A stretch of 64,000 nucleotides of DNA from CAYSWH01 sp964434775 (GCA_964434775.1 CAYSWH010000004.1:9817-73816); one strand, 5' to 3'; shown: positions 44,327-53,925, numbered from the stretch's first letter. The notes: generated from the sequence alone by a model not told the origin. Translations and numbers: made by a program.

Positions 44327-45460
44327 CTAGAAGATTAAAGTCCTATGTAGCTGTTCTTTTGCTGACTTCTCCGACATTTTCTCCCTTATAGCAAGTTGCT
44401 GCTTGGCAAGTTCTTTTTTTTGCGAGATGCTAAAGGCTTGATATTTTGTTAAGAACTCTTTCAAGGACTCTATATTTGGTTGAAATGAAAGCAAAGAAGA
44501 AAGAAGCGGATCGCTAAGACCCTCTTTATAGGTTGATGCAACTAAAGAATCAGAATTCATCAAAACGTTAATTAAGCTGGTCCTTCTTAGAGTCACAAAG
44601 TCCTTGAATGGAAAAATAGCTAACTCTACCCGGGATAAAACATCTCGGAACTTTGAAGAATTGGGGTCAATATCACCGTAGACTGTAACACTTTGCGACA
44701 AATTACCCTGTAACATTATTTTATGGCATTTTTCTTGATAATCCTTGATTTCAGGAGCATTAGAATAATTAAGCAGAAGTCGAAAATCACTTAAAAGATG
44801 TAAATGAAAGGGCGGTTTAAAATCTACAAGTGCAGATAAGAGAAGGTCTAAGCCTTTAGGGGGTTGAATGTATCCGTGAAAAGCCAAGTGTAATTTTCTC
44901 TCATTAAAACCGGGTATTTTAAATTTTTTTTTGGAAGACTGAGTAATAAAGAAAGTATTCGACTTTTCTGAAAGACACTTCTTTAGAAGAAATTGATTAA
45001 AAAATTTGCAAGCAGACTCCATCTGATTTTGATCGGAAAAGAGAACTTTATCCGCCAAGAGAATAGGTAAAACCATTCTCAACTTACCCTTCATAGTAAA
45101 CCCTTCAAATTCATGAATAGTGACTGTAACCTTGATTTTATTAAACCCAAACTTAGCTACTAAAGGAAAAAAAGCGTCCCAATAATTCTTTCCGAAAGTT
45201 TGATACTGAAAATTAATAATTTGAGGTTTAAATTCTCGAACAGAGGAATAAATATCATTTAGGCCAAAGCTCAACAAACTTCCTCTAACAATTTTTACTT
45301 TTATTTGCGTGGCTTGGGGGTTAATTTCTTTTTGAATATTGTTGGTTAAATACAATACTTCCTCCCCTTTTTCTTGTAAAACAGCAACTAATTTGCCGGT
45401 TAATCTGCCGATACCGCAGTAAGTAGGTGCCACACTACCTGAAACCATCAAATATTTCAT
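44327..45460 (-). CDS. Glycosyltransferase family 4-like protein
   Basis: 377 residues from ATG 45460 (MKYLMVSGSVAPTYCGIGR); an upstream in-frame TTG at 45487 is less likely. Features: CGIGRLTGKLVAVLQ glycine loop, VREFKPQIINFQYQTFGK, VTVTIHEFEGF, and FHGYIQPPKGLDLLL in the second domain. The C-terminal Glu motif typical of GT4 is eroded (LAIFPFKDFVTLRRTSLINVLM). Donor and acceptor unknown; belongs to the surface glycan region. Confidence 0.75.
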   Translation of the reverse strand: MKYLMVSGSVAPTYCGIGRLTGKLVAVLQEKGEEVLYLTNNIQKEINPQATQIKVKIVRGSLLSFGLNDIYSSVREFKPQIINFQYQTFGKNYWDAFFPLVAKFGFNKIKVTVTIHEFEGFTMKGKLRMVLPILLADKVLFSDQNQMESACKFFNQFLLKKCLSEKSNTFFITQSSKKKFKIPGFNERKLHLAFHGYIQPPKGLDLLLSALVDFKPPFHLHLLSDFRLLLNYSNAPEIKDYQEKCHKIMLQGNLSQSVTVYGDIDPNSSKFRDVLSRVELAIFPFKDFVTLRRTSLINVLMNSDSLVASTYKEGLSDPLLSSLLSFQPNIESLKEFLTKYQAFSISQKKELAKQQLAIREKMSEKSAKEQLHRTLIF

Positions 45461-45522
45461 ATGACTAACTATTTTAGACTCTGCCAAGAAAGAGCACTTT
45501 GGTCAAATAGTACAAATTCAAA

Positions 45523-45551
45523 TTGACAGCTCTACAAGATTTCGCTATCCT
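45523..45551 (+). promoter_or_regulatory. Promoter giving an almost leaderless mRNA
   Basis: TTGACA at 45523-45528, 17-bp spacer, TATCCT at 45546-45551. The expected transcription start (about 45557-45559) coincides with the ATG at 45559. Confidence 0.6.
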
Positions 45552-45558
45552 TAAGTCT

Positions 45559-46998
45559 ATGTTAGACGAATACATTCAGCCGATTTTAGAGGACAAGCGT
45601 AAGCTGGTAGTGGCAATTACAGTAATATTAGTAATTACTCTAGGATTTTTGGTAATCATCTGGCCCAGAAATGAGAGTCCCGATACCCCTCCCAGTCAAT
45701 CAAATTCTCCTGCCTCCATTAAGGCCGAATTGGTATGGTGGAATCCCAACTTCGGTCCGGAGGTTTACAACGAGATTATTGAAGATTTTCGAAGTGAATA
45801 TAAGAACGTGCAAATTAAAGTAGTCAAAAAGGACTATGACGATGAGTATTATAAGTCTTTAATTCAAGAAATTGCCAGAGATTCAGGTCCTGACATTTTT
45901 TCTATTCGAAATGATGACCTACCTGCTTACAAAGAGTTTATGTCACCTATCTCTTTTTTCACCGGTGAGAGACTCACTCAGTATAAAACTGACTTTACCG
46001 ACTTTGCTATCCGGGACACCACAGAAAGGGATTCTGTTTATGGCGTTACCTCATATATCGATAACTTACAACTTTATTACAATAAAGAGATGCTTTCCAG
46101 AGAAGGAATCGCCTTACCTCCAAAAACTTGGAATGACCTTGAAAAACAATTAAAACCTCTAAATGAAAGGGATTCTGAAGAAGATGTATTTGAAAGAAGT
46201 GCTATTTCTTTAGGAACCGGCAACCTAAGTCCAAATTCATACAATAATACTAATATTGCCTACATGGAAGATATCTTACCTATGTTGATTTTTCAAAAAA
46301 ACGGACAGATATACGATTATCGGACTGAAGGCTCAGCGATTGAGAGCAGTCCGAATAGTAATTTTTACGAGGCTTTAGATTTTTATTTAAGTTTTGCCAA
46401 CCCGTCGAACACGAATTATAGTTGGAACAACGAACAGGAAGACAATATCACCGCCTTTGCCCAAGAAGAATTAGCTTACATGATAGGTTATAAAAAGACC
46501 GAAGAAATGCTTTTGGAACAAAACCCGATATTAGATTACGGAGTTACCGAAATTCCTCAATTTAACGAAGATAACCCAAAGACATATGGATACTTTTTTA
46601 TGGACGGAATAAATAAAAATATCGAAAATGACAACAATAAAAAAATTGCTGCCGAAGCTTTCCTCTACTATCTTTCTCTACCTGAAACGCAAAAAAAATT
46701 TGCTGAAAAAACTGACTTACCGGGGGCTAGAAAAGACATTTTACAGGAACAGCGCGGTCAGGATGAAAAGTTGAGAGTTTTTTCTCTAGGTGCCTTAAAC
46801 GCTGATAATTATTACAAACCAGACGTAGAAGCTTCAGAAAAAATGTGGCAAGAAATGTTTTATAAAATTCACTTTGAAACAGGAAAATTCTCCACCGGCA
46901 ACACTCCTTCTAGAGAAGATGCCTTAAAAAACTTGTTACAGGATCTATCCCAACAATATCAAGCAATTTTAAAAGAGGATCCGACTCTTAGAGGTTAA
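45559..46998 (+). CDS. Membrane-anchored ABC-type solute-binding protein (family 1, sugar-type)
   Basis: 479 residues from ATG 45559. The frame is open back to a TTG at 45523, but that TTG is part of a -35 box, so the later ATG is preferred. Short cytoplasmic lead, membrane helix (about 17-38), Ser/Pro linker, then a family-1 extracellular binding domain: LVWWNPNFGPEVYNEIIEDF, SGPDIFSI, YGVTSYIDNLQLYYNKEML, PKTWNDLEKQL, YYLSLPETQKKFAEKT. No Cys lipobox; the uncleaved helix anchors it. No ABC permease or ATPase genes are adjacent. Confidence 0.85.
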   Translation: MLDEYIQPILEDKRKLVVAITVILVITLGFLVIIWPRNESPDTPPSQSNSPASIKAELVWWNPNFGPEVYNEIIEDFRSEYKNVQIKVVKKDYDDEYYKSLIQEIARDSGPDIFSIRNDDLPAYKEFMSPISFFTGERLTQYKTDFTDFAIRDTTERDSVYGVTSYIDNLQLYYNKEMLSREGIALPPKTWNDLEKQLKPLNERDSEEDVFERSAISLGTGNLSPNSYNNTNIAYMEDILPMLIFQKNGQIYDYRTEGSAIESSPNSNFYEALDFYLSFANPSNTNYSWNNEQEDNITAFAQEELAYMIGYKKTEEMLLEQNPILDYGVTEIPQFNEDNPKTYGYFFMDGINKNIENDNNKKIAAEAFLYYLSLPETQKKFAEKTDLPGARKDILQEQRGQDEKLRVFSLGALNADNYYKPDVEASEKMWQEMFYKIHFETGKFSTGNTPSREDALKNLLQDLSQQYQAILKEDPTLRG

Positions 46999-47073
46999 CT
47001 GCCTCAGTAATTATATTAAACTTTGAGCAACAAATAATTCAAAAAGGTTACCTTAACTTAAGAAGTATTTCTT

Positions 47074-48141
47074 TTAAAAAAGAGCTTCAGCTTGCAAGTT
47101 GGATGCCTTATCTTTTTCCAGGTCTTTTAATAAACTGGTGAATCTGTACTTTTCAAAGATTAAGGAGCCTTTTTGCAAGTCGAATGATTCAGATACTTTA
47201 TCTAATTTAGGGATAAATTGCAACTTTGAAAGTTTATAGGTTTGCAATATTTGATCCTGATTTTGAGTTATTTTGGATAGTAAATTATGATTCTTGCTGT
47301 CCGACAAATACACTTTTGCAGTGTCTTTATATTTTTCGTAATATGAACAATGAGCAAATTCTTCTATAGGTAAATTCAAAGAATTAAAAAGATTATACAG
47401 ACCTCCTACTTCGCTAAGAATCTTCACTGCAGTCTTAGGGCCGATCCCCGGAACCCCCTTTAAGTTGTCTGAAGAATCTCCGACAATCGCTTTGTAGTCC
47501 AACCATTGAATGGTATCTAATGAATACTTTTCTTTAAAATTTATTTGCCTAAACGTTTCCAATTTTTGCTTGAAGCTATTGTTCTTGATGAAAGTGACTT
47601 CAGGATAAACCAACAACTGATACAGGTCTCTATCAGAAGAAAATATCAAGACCTCTTCTGACTTAATCTCTTTTTTCTTTTGATTTTGAACTATGGCCAC
47701 CGGAAATTCGGGAGAAGAATTGTCTTTGTTAAAAAGCTCGCTTCCGCTTGGTATACTTTCATCGTCTTTGACGTACGCAGGCAGTAAGAGTTGATTAGTT
47801 AGAGTAAAAATTATATCATCAGCCTCATAACCCGGATAAATATAGTAATTATCAGTAACTGACTGACACCAATCATAGATTAAGGGTATCTGAGACTTCA
47901 TCTTATCTTCGATTTCCGGCCTACCTGCTTTGTAATCTTTTAGTATTTTGTGTCTCCAGGTTGGTTTAGGTGTGTCACAGGTGAAAGCAATCCTATCAGG
48001 TTGATACTCTTTTTTTAAGGATAGAACAGCTTTACAGAAACCAAATAGTGCTCCTACAGGCTGTTCCCCCACACTTAAATCAGGATAGGCAAAATAAGAT
48101 CGATAAATTAGATAAGAGGTATCAATTAGCAATGTCTTCAT
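47074..48141 (-). CDS. Stand-alone 5'-3' exonuclease (DNA polymerase I N-terminal domain-like)
   Basis: 355 residues from ATG 48141 (MKTLLIDTSYLIYRSYFA); an upstream start at 48213 lacks support. Metal-site acids: LLIDTS, FTCDTP, YEADDIIF, SSDRDLYQL and the helix-hairpin-helix KAIVGDSSDNLKGVPGIGPKTA. Cleaves RNA primers and flaps in replication and repair. The polymerase and proofreading domains of Pol I are absent; a 45-residue insertion near 125-165 is unusual. Firm family call. Confidence 0.92.
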   Translation of the reverse strand: MKTLLIDTSYLIYRSYFAYPDLSVGEQPVGALFGFCKAVLSLKKEYQPDRIAFTCDTPKPTWRHKILKDYKAGRPEIEDKMKSQIPLIYDWCQSVTDNYYIYPGYEADDIIFTLTNQLLLPAYVKDDESIPSGSELFNKDNSSPEFPVAIVQNQKKKEIKSEEVLIFSSDRDLYQLLVYPEVTFIKNNSFKQKLETFRQINFKEKYSLDTIQWLDYKAIVGDSSDNLKGVPGIGPKTAVKILSEVGGLYNLFNSLNLPIEEFAHCSYYEKYKDTAKVYLSDSKNHNLLSKITQNQDQILQTYKLSKLQFIPKLDKVSESFDLQKGSLIFEKYRFTSLLKDLEKDKASNLQAEALF

Positions 48142-48408
48142 TTTATGAGAATTTCTTTGCTTATAGATAATTATATTTATTTCTAAACTCAACGGAATCT
48201 TTAGAAATGTCAAAATATTACCTCAAAGTAATCAAACAATCAGAAATATTTGACTGATGCCTCTTAAATGCTTTTTTTAGTATTTGTTTACTTGCTTACA
48301 GGGACGATCCTAAATTATAAAGTAATTTAACCATATCTTGACATTTTTTGATTCAAAAGGAATTTTTGATAATTTGACTAATCATTATAACTACGGTGTA
48401 AGTATTAT

Positions 48409-49302
48409 ATGTCTGAAAGCGGTAACTCAAGCAAAAGTATCAGCGAGGAAATGAAGAAGGAGATGAGGAAAAGAAAGGACTTTGCCAACAACCCTTTGCT
48501 GGAAATTGTTTTTTCCTTAATTCAATTTGTGGGGGCCTATATTTCCGGCTCCGTAATACTTTTTGCAGGCGCTTTTCCGATCTTTATTATCAATTTTAAT
48601 AGATTTATCTCTCAAAAGATTTTAAACTCTTCAAAAGCAACAAAAGAGACCGAGTTATATCTCTACATATTTAAATGGATAACCTTAACCACCGGCACAG
48701 TTATACTTATACTATCATCTACTGTCGATTTACTTGGTCAAAACATTCTTAATTACAACCATAATTTGACTTCTCTTTTTGCCGTTTTGGGAATTCTGTA
48801 TAATATTTACCGCGAGTATTCCAAGGGTGAAACAGGGATAAACCTACTTAAGGCTACCCTTTCATCTTCATGGTTTTGGGTAACTGCCTTAATTACGGGA
48901 CTAATACCATATTTATATAGCAATTTCTCTTTTGATCCTATTTTTACAATAGTAATCTCCGGATACATACTCTTGACTGTAGTGCAGGAAATACCTGAAA
49001 AAATTACAAACACCCTTGATAACCTTGCCGGAGAACTGGAAAAAGACTACAGTCCGGATATTGACTTAGAAAAAATAAAACCAAAAATCAAGGCCCTTGA
49101 CCAAGTAATTGACGTTAAGGATTTATCTGCCTGGTTAGATGAAAAACATGAATTAATATTTACGTGCCATGTAGTCATTAAGGATACGAGTTCTCAAGAG
49201 AGTATTTATGTCACCAAAGTGAAGACCAAAAGTATTCTCAAACAGCACGGAGCAAAAAATTCGGTAGTAGAAACTGTTTACAAAAGTGAACAAGCAATAT
49301 AA
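48409..49302 (+). CDS. CDF-like membrane protein lacking metal ligands
   Basis: 297 residues: six membrane helices (from about 30 to 205) and a cytoplasmic C-terminal domain. The part SSWFWVTALITGL ... FDPIFTIVISGYILLTVVQEI ... DNLAGELEKD resembles the TM5-TM6 end of cation diffusion facilitators, and the C-terminal alpha/beta region (KIKALDQVIDVKDLSAWL ... ELIFTCHVVIKD) resembles their cytoplasmic domain. The HxxxD metal-site residues of TM2 and TM5 are not present (TM5 reads KATLSSSWFW). So a non-transporting or differently specific relative is likely. Upstream TTGACA at about 48348 lacks a good -10. Confidence 0.55.
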   Translation: MSESGNSSKSISEEMKKEMRKRKDFANNPLLEIVFSLIQFVGAYISGSVILFAGAFPIFIINFNRFISQKILNSSKATKETELYLYIFKWITLTTGTVILILSSTVDLLGQNILNYNHNLTSLFAVLGILYNIYREYSKGETGINLLKATLSSSWFWVTALITGLIPYLYSNFSFDPIFTIVISGYILLTVVQEIPEKITNTLDNLAGELEKDYSPDIDLEKIKPKIKALDQVIDVKDLSAWLDEKHELIFTCHVVIKDTSSQESIYVTKVKTKSILKQHGAKNSVVETVYKSEQAI

Positions 49303-49580
49303 TAATGTTTTTTAAAAAACTAGTGGTATAATAATTTTTGTTATCTTCAACTTTACCCCTAAGTAAATAAAAAACCATTTTTTTACAGATCACAAATACC
49401 ATATATAGGATTTGATTAAAAAAAATAACCTGCATATCTTGAAAATTTGTAGTCGTTTTTTCCCATAAAATAAATTGTTATTGACAAATCTTACAGGATG
49501 TTGTTTAGTGATATTTACTCCATTTTCTCTAAAGAAAATACAGAAGATCGGTATCAAAGCAAATATAAAATAATTTTTCG
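49303..49580. other. dnaA upstream region
   Basis: Very AT-rich 278 bp between the CDF-like gene and dnaA. A GTTTTTTAAAAAAC palindrome lies just after the upstream gene and the dnaA promoter at 49481-49509. No TTATCCACA box was found, so oriC cannot be placed here although the position next to dnaA makes it a candidate. Confidence 0.5.
49481..49509 (+). promoter_or_regulatory. Promoter of dnaA
   Basis: TTGACA at 49481-49486, 17-bp spacer, TTTAGT at 49504-49509; dnaA ATG at 49581. Confidence 0.6.
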
Positions 49581-51020
49581 ATGGCAGCAACTCAAGATTA
49601 CTGGCCGTTAGTATTAGAAGTGCTAAAAGAACAAATAACACCAAGTAACTTTAAGGCTTGGTTTAGCAGGCTTAGTTTTGTTGAGACTACAAATCACGGA
49701 AGAAAAATTGTTTTGGGTGTTCCTTCTTCCTTTAATAAGAATTACATCGAGACCAAATTTAAAAATCAACTAAAAGAAGCGATTGGAAAATATTACCCTC
49801 AAGTGATTCATATTGATTATCAAATCCAAAAAATTGAAGAAGATCTGGATCAAAACAGCTTTGAACAAGAAGAAATTATTTCTTCAGAGACAGATACCGA
49901 CTCCGGCGCCTCAAAACCCTTAGATTCCTCAGACGGACTAGAGAAAATATCTACCTACCTACCCAAAAAAAATTTGAATAACTTGAATCCCAAATATACT
50001 TTTGAAAATTTTGTGGTTACAGCTAATAATGAATTAGCAGCAAATGTAGCTCAGAGCATAGTTGAAGAACCGGGAACTCTGTATAACCCTGTTTTTATTT
50101 ATAGTGGTGTCGGACTGGGGAAAACCCACCTTTTGCAGAGTGTGGGACAAAAAGCTTTGGAAAAAAAACCCGGCTATAATATCAAATATGTACCTTCGGA
50201 AACTTTTGTAAATCAATATATTCTTTCTATTCAGAAAAAGGAAGTAGCCAAATTTAGAGAATATTATAGTGCAATTGATTTGCTGCTCATTGACGACATT
50301 CAGTTTATTGCCGGAAAAGAAGCCACTCAAGAAATATTTTTCCACATTTTTAATGAACTCCACCAACAAAATAAACAGATTATTCTTACTTCAGATAAAG
50401 AACCGTCAACTCTAAACGGAATTGAAGAAAGACTTATTTCCAGATTCAGTTGGGGCATGGTGGTGGATATTTCCAAACCTGACTTGGAAGACAGAATGGC
50501 AATCCTCCAAGATAAAACCGAAAGAATGCAGCTCAAACTCCAAGAATATCAAATCACCGAGATCGCCAAAAAAGTAGACTCAAATGTCAGAGACTTGGAG
50601 GGCGTGTTGAATAAAATTCAGGCCAGAGTTAGACTTATGCCTGATAAACCTTTTACAGATCAGGATTTGATGAAAATATTAGGAAATGAAGAAGCCAGAA
50701 TCGAATTAACTAAAGTAAACTCAAGCATCGCTAGCCCCGATTTAATTCTTCAGGCAGTGTGTAAGCTTTTTAGCCTCAACAAACAAGAATTGCTTGGTAA
50801 CGGAAGACAAAAAAACGTAGCTCTTGCCAGACAGATCGCTATGTGGCTATACAAAAATGAACTGGAATTTAGTTATCCATATATCGGCAAGCTCTTTGGA
50901 GGCCGGGATCACAGTACAATTATCCACGGCTGTCGGAAAATTGACGACCTATATGAGCGAGATTTAAAGATTAGAGAAAAAATCTCCCTACTTAAAAACA
51001 TGCTCCAACAGCCTGCTTAG
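49581..51020 (+). CDS. dnaA: Chromosomal replication initiator DnaA
   Basis: 479 residues. Domain I (YWPLVLEVLKEQITPSNFKAWFS), an acidic linker near 85-125, AAA+ domain with SGVGLGKTHLL (Walker A, 175-185), LLLIDDIQF (Walker B, about 232), sensor LTSDKEP, and domain IV with GGRDHSTIIHGCRKI near 440-455, the DNA-binding signature. Binds DnaA boxes and ATP to open oriC. Flanked downstream by a sigma factor gene instead of dnaN, so the usual dnaA-dnaN order is not kept. Confidence 0.97.
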   Translation: MAATQDYWPLVLEVLKEQITPSNFKAWFSRLSFVETTNHGRKIVLGVPSSFNKNYIETKFKNQLKEAIGKYYPQVIHIDYQIQKIEEDLDQNSFEQEEIISSETDTDSGASKPLDSSDGLEKISTYLPKKNLNNLNPKYTFENFVVTANNELAANVAQSIVEEPGTLYNPVFIYSGVGLGKTHLLQSVGQKALEKKPGYNIKYVPSETFVNQYILSIQKKEVAKFREYYSAIDLLLIDDIQFIAGKEATQEIFFHIFNELHQQNKQIILTSDKEPSTLNGIEERLISRFSWGMVVDISKPDLEDRMAILQDKTERMQLKLQEYQITEIAKKVDSNVRDLEGVLNKIQARVRLMPDKPFTDQDLMKILGNEEARIELTKVNSSIASPDLILQAVCKLFSLNKQELLGNGRQKNVALARQIAMWLYKNELEFSYPYIGKLFGGRDHSTIIHGCRKIDDLYERDLKIREKISLLKNMLQQPA

Positions 51021-51091
51021 ACATTTTAATTATAAAGTGTCACAATTTAATTAGTTATTTTACTATCTGACTAATTCATGAGTTAGTAATT

Positions 51092-51586
51092 ATGCCGCAA
51101 CCGATTTCTAAAGAAAAATGGGATTTATGGTATGCCAAGGTTTATGGCTATTTTTATCGGCGGATTAACGACAAATATGCCGTAGAAGAGCTAACCCTGC
51201 TAACTCTGGAAGATTTCTTTTTAACAGAAAATGAAATTAAGTCGGAACACGGATATATGTGGAGAATTGCCAAATGTAAGTTTTTGAATTATATAAACCA
51301 CAAGAAGTCGGAAAATCTACCTCTACAAGAATATGATCAAGAAGGGGAAGATAATTATGACAGTCACTACCAAGAAAAGCTGGAACAACTTATGAGATGC
51401 GTAAAAGAACAATTAAAAGAACAGGATCGGGAAATAATTGAGCTTAGTGTAATGGCTGATTTTAGTAGCAAGAGAGTTTCGGAGGAATTAGGCATGAGTT
51501 CTGATAATGTAAGGCAAAGACTCTCCAGAAGTCTCAAAAAACTTAGAGAAAAATGTAAAAGTGTTTGGCTGGATTATAACTCTTAA
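51092..51586 (+). CDS. ECF-like RNA polymerase sigma factor, paralogue 2
   Basis: 164 residues with region 2 (VYGYFYRRINDKYAVEELTLLTLEDFF, MWRIAKCKFLNYI) and region 4 (REIIELSVMADFSSKRVSEELG and SSDNVRQRLSRSLKKLREK). Very close in layout to paralogue 1 at 37464; the region 4 recognition helix NVRQRLSRSLKKLR is the same, so they may read similar -35 boxes. The next gene starts 8 bp downstream and encodes a single-pass membrane protein. Confidence 0.9.
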   Translation: MPQPISKEKWDLWYAKVYGYFYRRINDKYAVEELTLLTLEDFFLTENEIKSEHGYMWRIAKCKFLNYINHKKSENLPLQEYDQEGEDNYDSHYQEKLEQLMRCVKEQLKEQDREIIELSVMADFSSKRVSEELGMSSDNVRQRLSRSLKKLREKCKSVWLDYNS

Positions 51587-51594
51587 ATTTTTTT

Positions 51595-52974
51595 ATGACT
51601 ATCAACATTCAACCTCCCAAAAAACACGATGAAGATGATCTCTTTACAGAGTTGTTGAATTTGGATGGTGAATTTCAAGAGTCCAAAGATCGAGGTTACA
51701 GTCATTATTTACAAAAACACAAGGAATTACACGGATCTAGTCAGACTGGTCAGGCTGGTTTCTTAGAAAGAATAGTCAAGGTTTTCTCTCAGCACTTAAT
51801 CCTAACAGCCATAGCAGCTATTTTAGTGTTAACTACAGTAACCACAACTGCTGCCGAGATAATTGCTCCGGAGGAACTCAAACCCACTAGAATATTAGGA
51901 ATAAGTAAAGAAGAGAAGGATACTCAAGATAATCTTAAACCAATGAAAGAAAAGCCTCTACCGGAAAATTATGAAGAATGTCTGGAGATGGGAGGTGTAA
52001 AAAAAGATGCTTATCCTGAAGAGTGCGAGTATAAAAATACAAACTACATCAGGGAAATCTCCATAAATGAAAAACAAAAAGAGGAAGACAGAGAAGAAGA
52101 GTACAAAAAATTTGTAGAAGAGTATTATAACAGTCTCGACGATAAGAATTATGAAAAAGCCTACGAACATAGTCTAAAAAACTTAAGTTTTGAAGAATTT
52201 AAAAATCTTTATGTAGATGTAGAAGATGTCTCTATTCAATCAATTCAGAAACTTTCCGAGAGGACTTTTAGAGCTACGGTAGTCTTAGATGAAAATGGAG
52301 TTTACACTACCTACCAATCCGATATCCTTCTGGGTATAGATGAAAATAATGAAATTTACATGAAAAGCTCAAGTATTAAAATTTTGGAGGAACTTCCCAA
52401 AGAAGAAAATCAACCTAACGACCAAAACTCTGAAGAAAAACTCCCTTCGGAATCTTCTGATCCAAAGAATTTTACGGATTTTTCTTACGAACCTTTCCCT
52501 CAATTTACTTTTAAATACCCTAAAGAGTGGAAAATTATCAACACTGAAATAAATGAAAACAAAGGAAATCTAGGAGGCGTAACTCACAGAGTAACAATGA
52601 AAAAACAAGAACCTACTCTTGTATTAACTTTTGATACAGCTCTCTACACGGACTCTTTTGAATTCTATTGTCTTAATAAGGAAACTGCTTATAGTGTACA
52701 CCGCATCAAATCCGGTGCAGCCTTCCATGGTATCTACCGTATTCATTTTAAACCGAATAAAAGTGATTATCCCTACAAATATGATTTCTTAGCCGAAGGA
52801 GGTGCCTCAAATCTGGATAATTGCAGCTCTGAGGACTTATACGACAAATCTCCTTACGTAACCTCCAACCCCGGAGAAAGGACTAGCGCTGATGTAAATA
52901 TTTATCTGGACACTTATAATCAAGATATTGTTAGAGAGGTTGATCAGATGATTCTAACTACTTCTGACAGATAA
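51595..52974 (+). CDS. Single-pass membrane protein, candidate anti-sigma factor of sigma-2
   Basis: 459 residues: cytoplasmic acidic-start region (DEDDLFTELLNLDGEF; 1-60), membrane helix (about 64-88, TAIAAILVLTTVTTTAAEI), then an extracytoplasmic region with a Glu/Lys-rich helical part, a region like an NTF2 fold (YYNSLDDKNYEKAYEHSLKNLSFEEF, about 180-255), and a C-terminal beta-rich domain (FPQFTFKYPKEWKI ...). Gene order and the shared cytoplasmic/TM design with the protein at 38595 suggest an anti-sigma factor whose outer domains sense the envelope. No zinc anti-sigma motif. Confidence 0.6.
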   Translation: MTINIQPPKKHDEDDLFTELLNLDGEFQESKDRGYSHYLQKHKELHGSSQTGQAGFLERIVKVFSQHLILTAIAAILVLTTVTTTAAEIIAPEELKPTRILGISKEEKDTQDNLKPMKEKPLPENYEECLEMGGVKKDAYPEECEYKNTNYIREISINEKQKEEDREEEYKKFVEEYYNSLDDKNYEKAYEHSLKNLSFEEFKNLYVDVEDVSIQSIQKLSERTFRATVVLDENGVYTTYQSDILLGIDENNEIYMKSSSIKILEELPKEENQPNDQNSEEKLPSESSDPKNFTDFSYEPFPQFTFKYPKEWKIINTEINENKGNLGGVTHRVTMKKQEPTLVLTFDTALYTDSFEFYCLNKETAYSVHRIKSGAAFHGIYRIHFKPNKSDYPYKYDFLAEGGASNLDNCSSEDLYDKSPYVTSNPGERTSADVNIYLDTYNQDIVREVDQMILTTSDR

Positions 52975-53091
52975 ATTGTTCTAGAAAAAAGCTTAACCAA
53001 GAAGTCCTTGCCAAAGGTAAAAAAATGTGCTATGAGAGAATTAACTTTGGTTTACTAAAGTTTTTTATAAATCATTTATTTTTCTCGGTTT

Positions 53092-53826
53092 ATGCATAAT
53101 AATATACAAACAACTATTCAGAGCAGCAAGACTAAAGTCGGCCTTTTGTTTGCCCTTACCGGAATAGTTTCCCTTATAGCGATTACCTTTGGATTTTATT
53201 CATTTATAAATATCGAAAAACCGGCAGAGGCTTCTTCATCTTCAAATTATGTCACCTTGGAAAGAGGAAATCAGATTTGTGCCTATACGGATAGTAACTA
53301 TACCCATTTACTATTCGATGGAACCCCTCAACAGAAGGAAGAAGTGAATAAATTTGTTCCAAATTCCAGCCCATATAATGGTAAAATTAGAATTTATCTT
53401 TCAACAAGCCCGCAATGTTTTACTAGACCATCCGGAACCGGTGGTTCAGTCACGTTGGTTGGAGGACTAGGCATTGCTCCACTAGAATCTAATAATATTG
53501 ATTCTTTATCTCCGACTGCTCCAGCCGCCCCACAACCTGCCATCCCTGCCACTCCTATAGTCCATCGACCATCCGGAAACATCACTCTCTCTACTGAAAG
53601 ACAAGTACTAGATAGCGGACAAGTATGTGCGTACAATGTCCCGGCTAACCATTTAGTTGCAGTAGGGCTTTCTAAAAAAGGAGATGTGAATCACGTAGAA
53701 AAATTTGAAAGAGGAAGTAACGCTGGAGGAAATGTTTGTTTTGGAAATAAAATTGGCTATCACTTTCACTTCTTTATCTACAACAAAGATGATGGTTCTC
53801 TAGTTACGGAAGGGACCGTTTGGTAA
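53092..53826 (+). CDS. Secreted/anchored protein with two Cys-motif repeats, paralogue 1
   Basis: 244 residues. N-terminal membrane helix (about 18-40), then two related units: one beginning GNQICAYTDSN (about 61) with a second Cys in SPQCFTRP, the other beginning GQVCAYNVPAN (about 181) with a second Cys in GNVCFGNK, separated by an Ala/Pro-rich linker (about 139-155). Ends DGSLVTEGTVW. Paired Cys suggest disulfides. No known family. Followed by a clear terminator. Related to the next gene and just downstream of the sigma-2 module. Confidence 0.7.
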   Translation: MHNNIQTTIQSSKTKVGLLFALTGIVSLIAITFGFYSFINIEKPAEASSSSNYVTLERGNQICAYTDSNYTHLLFDGTPQQKEEVNKFVPNSSPYNGKIRIYLSTSPQCFTRPSGTGGSVTLVGGLGIAPLESNNIDSLSPTAPAAPQPAIPATPIVHRPSGNITLSTERQVLDSGQVCAYNVPANHLVAVGLSKKGDVNHVEKFERGSNAGGNVCFGNKIGYHFHFFIYNKDDGSLVTEGTVW

Positions 53827-53852
53827 CCATTAACTTTTAGACAGTTCATACT

Positions 53853-53873
53853 TTCCCGGCTCCGCCGGGTTTT
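53853..53873 (+). terminator. Intrinsic terminator
   Basis: CCCGGC-TCC-GCCGGG hairpin followed by TTTTTT, just after the first Cys-repeat gene; one of the strongest terminators in the window. Confidence 0.85.
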
Positions 53874-53915
53874 TTACTGCTCAAAAATTACCTTGATCTT
53901 AATATTTTTTTATGC

Positions 53916-53925
53916 TAAGGAGGTG
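53916..53925 (+). promoter_or_regulatory. Full-length Shine-Dalgarno sequence far from the start
   Basis: TAAGGAGGTG is a complete match to the 16S 3' end, yet lies about 30 nt before the ATG of the second Cys-repeat gene. It is well placed for an ATG at 53927 or TTG at 53933 of a 29-codon frame (ends 54016) that overlaps the main gene in another frame. A leader peptide or a translational control element is possible. Confidence 0.6.
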
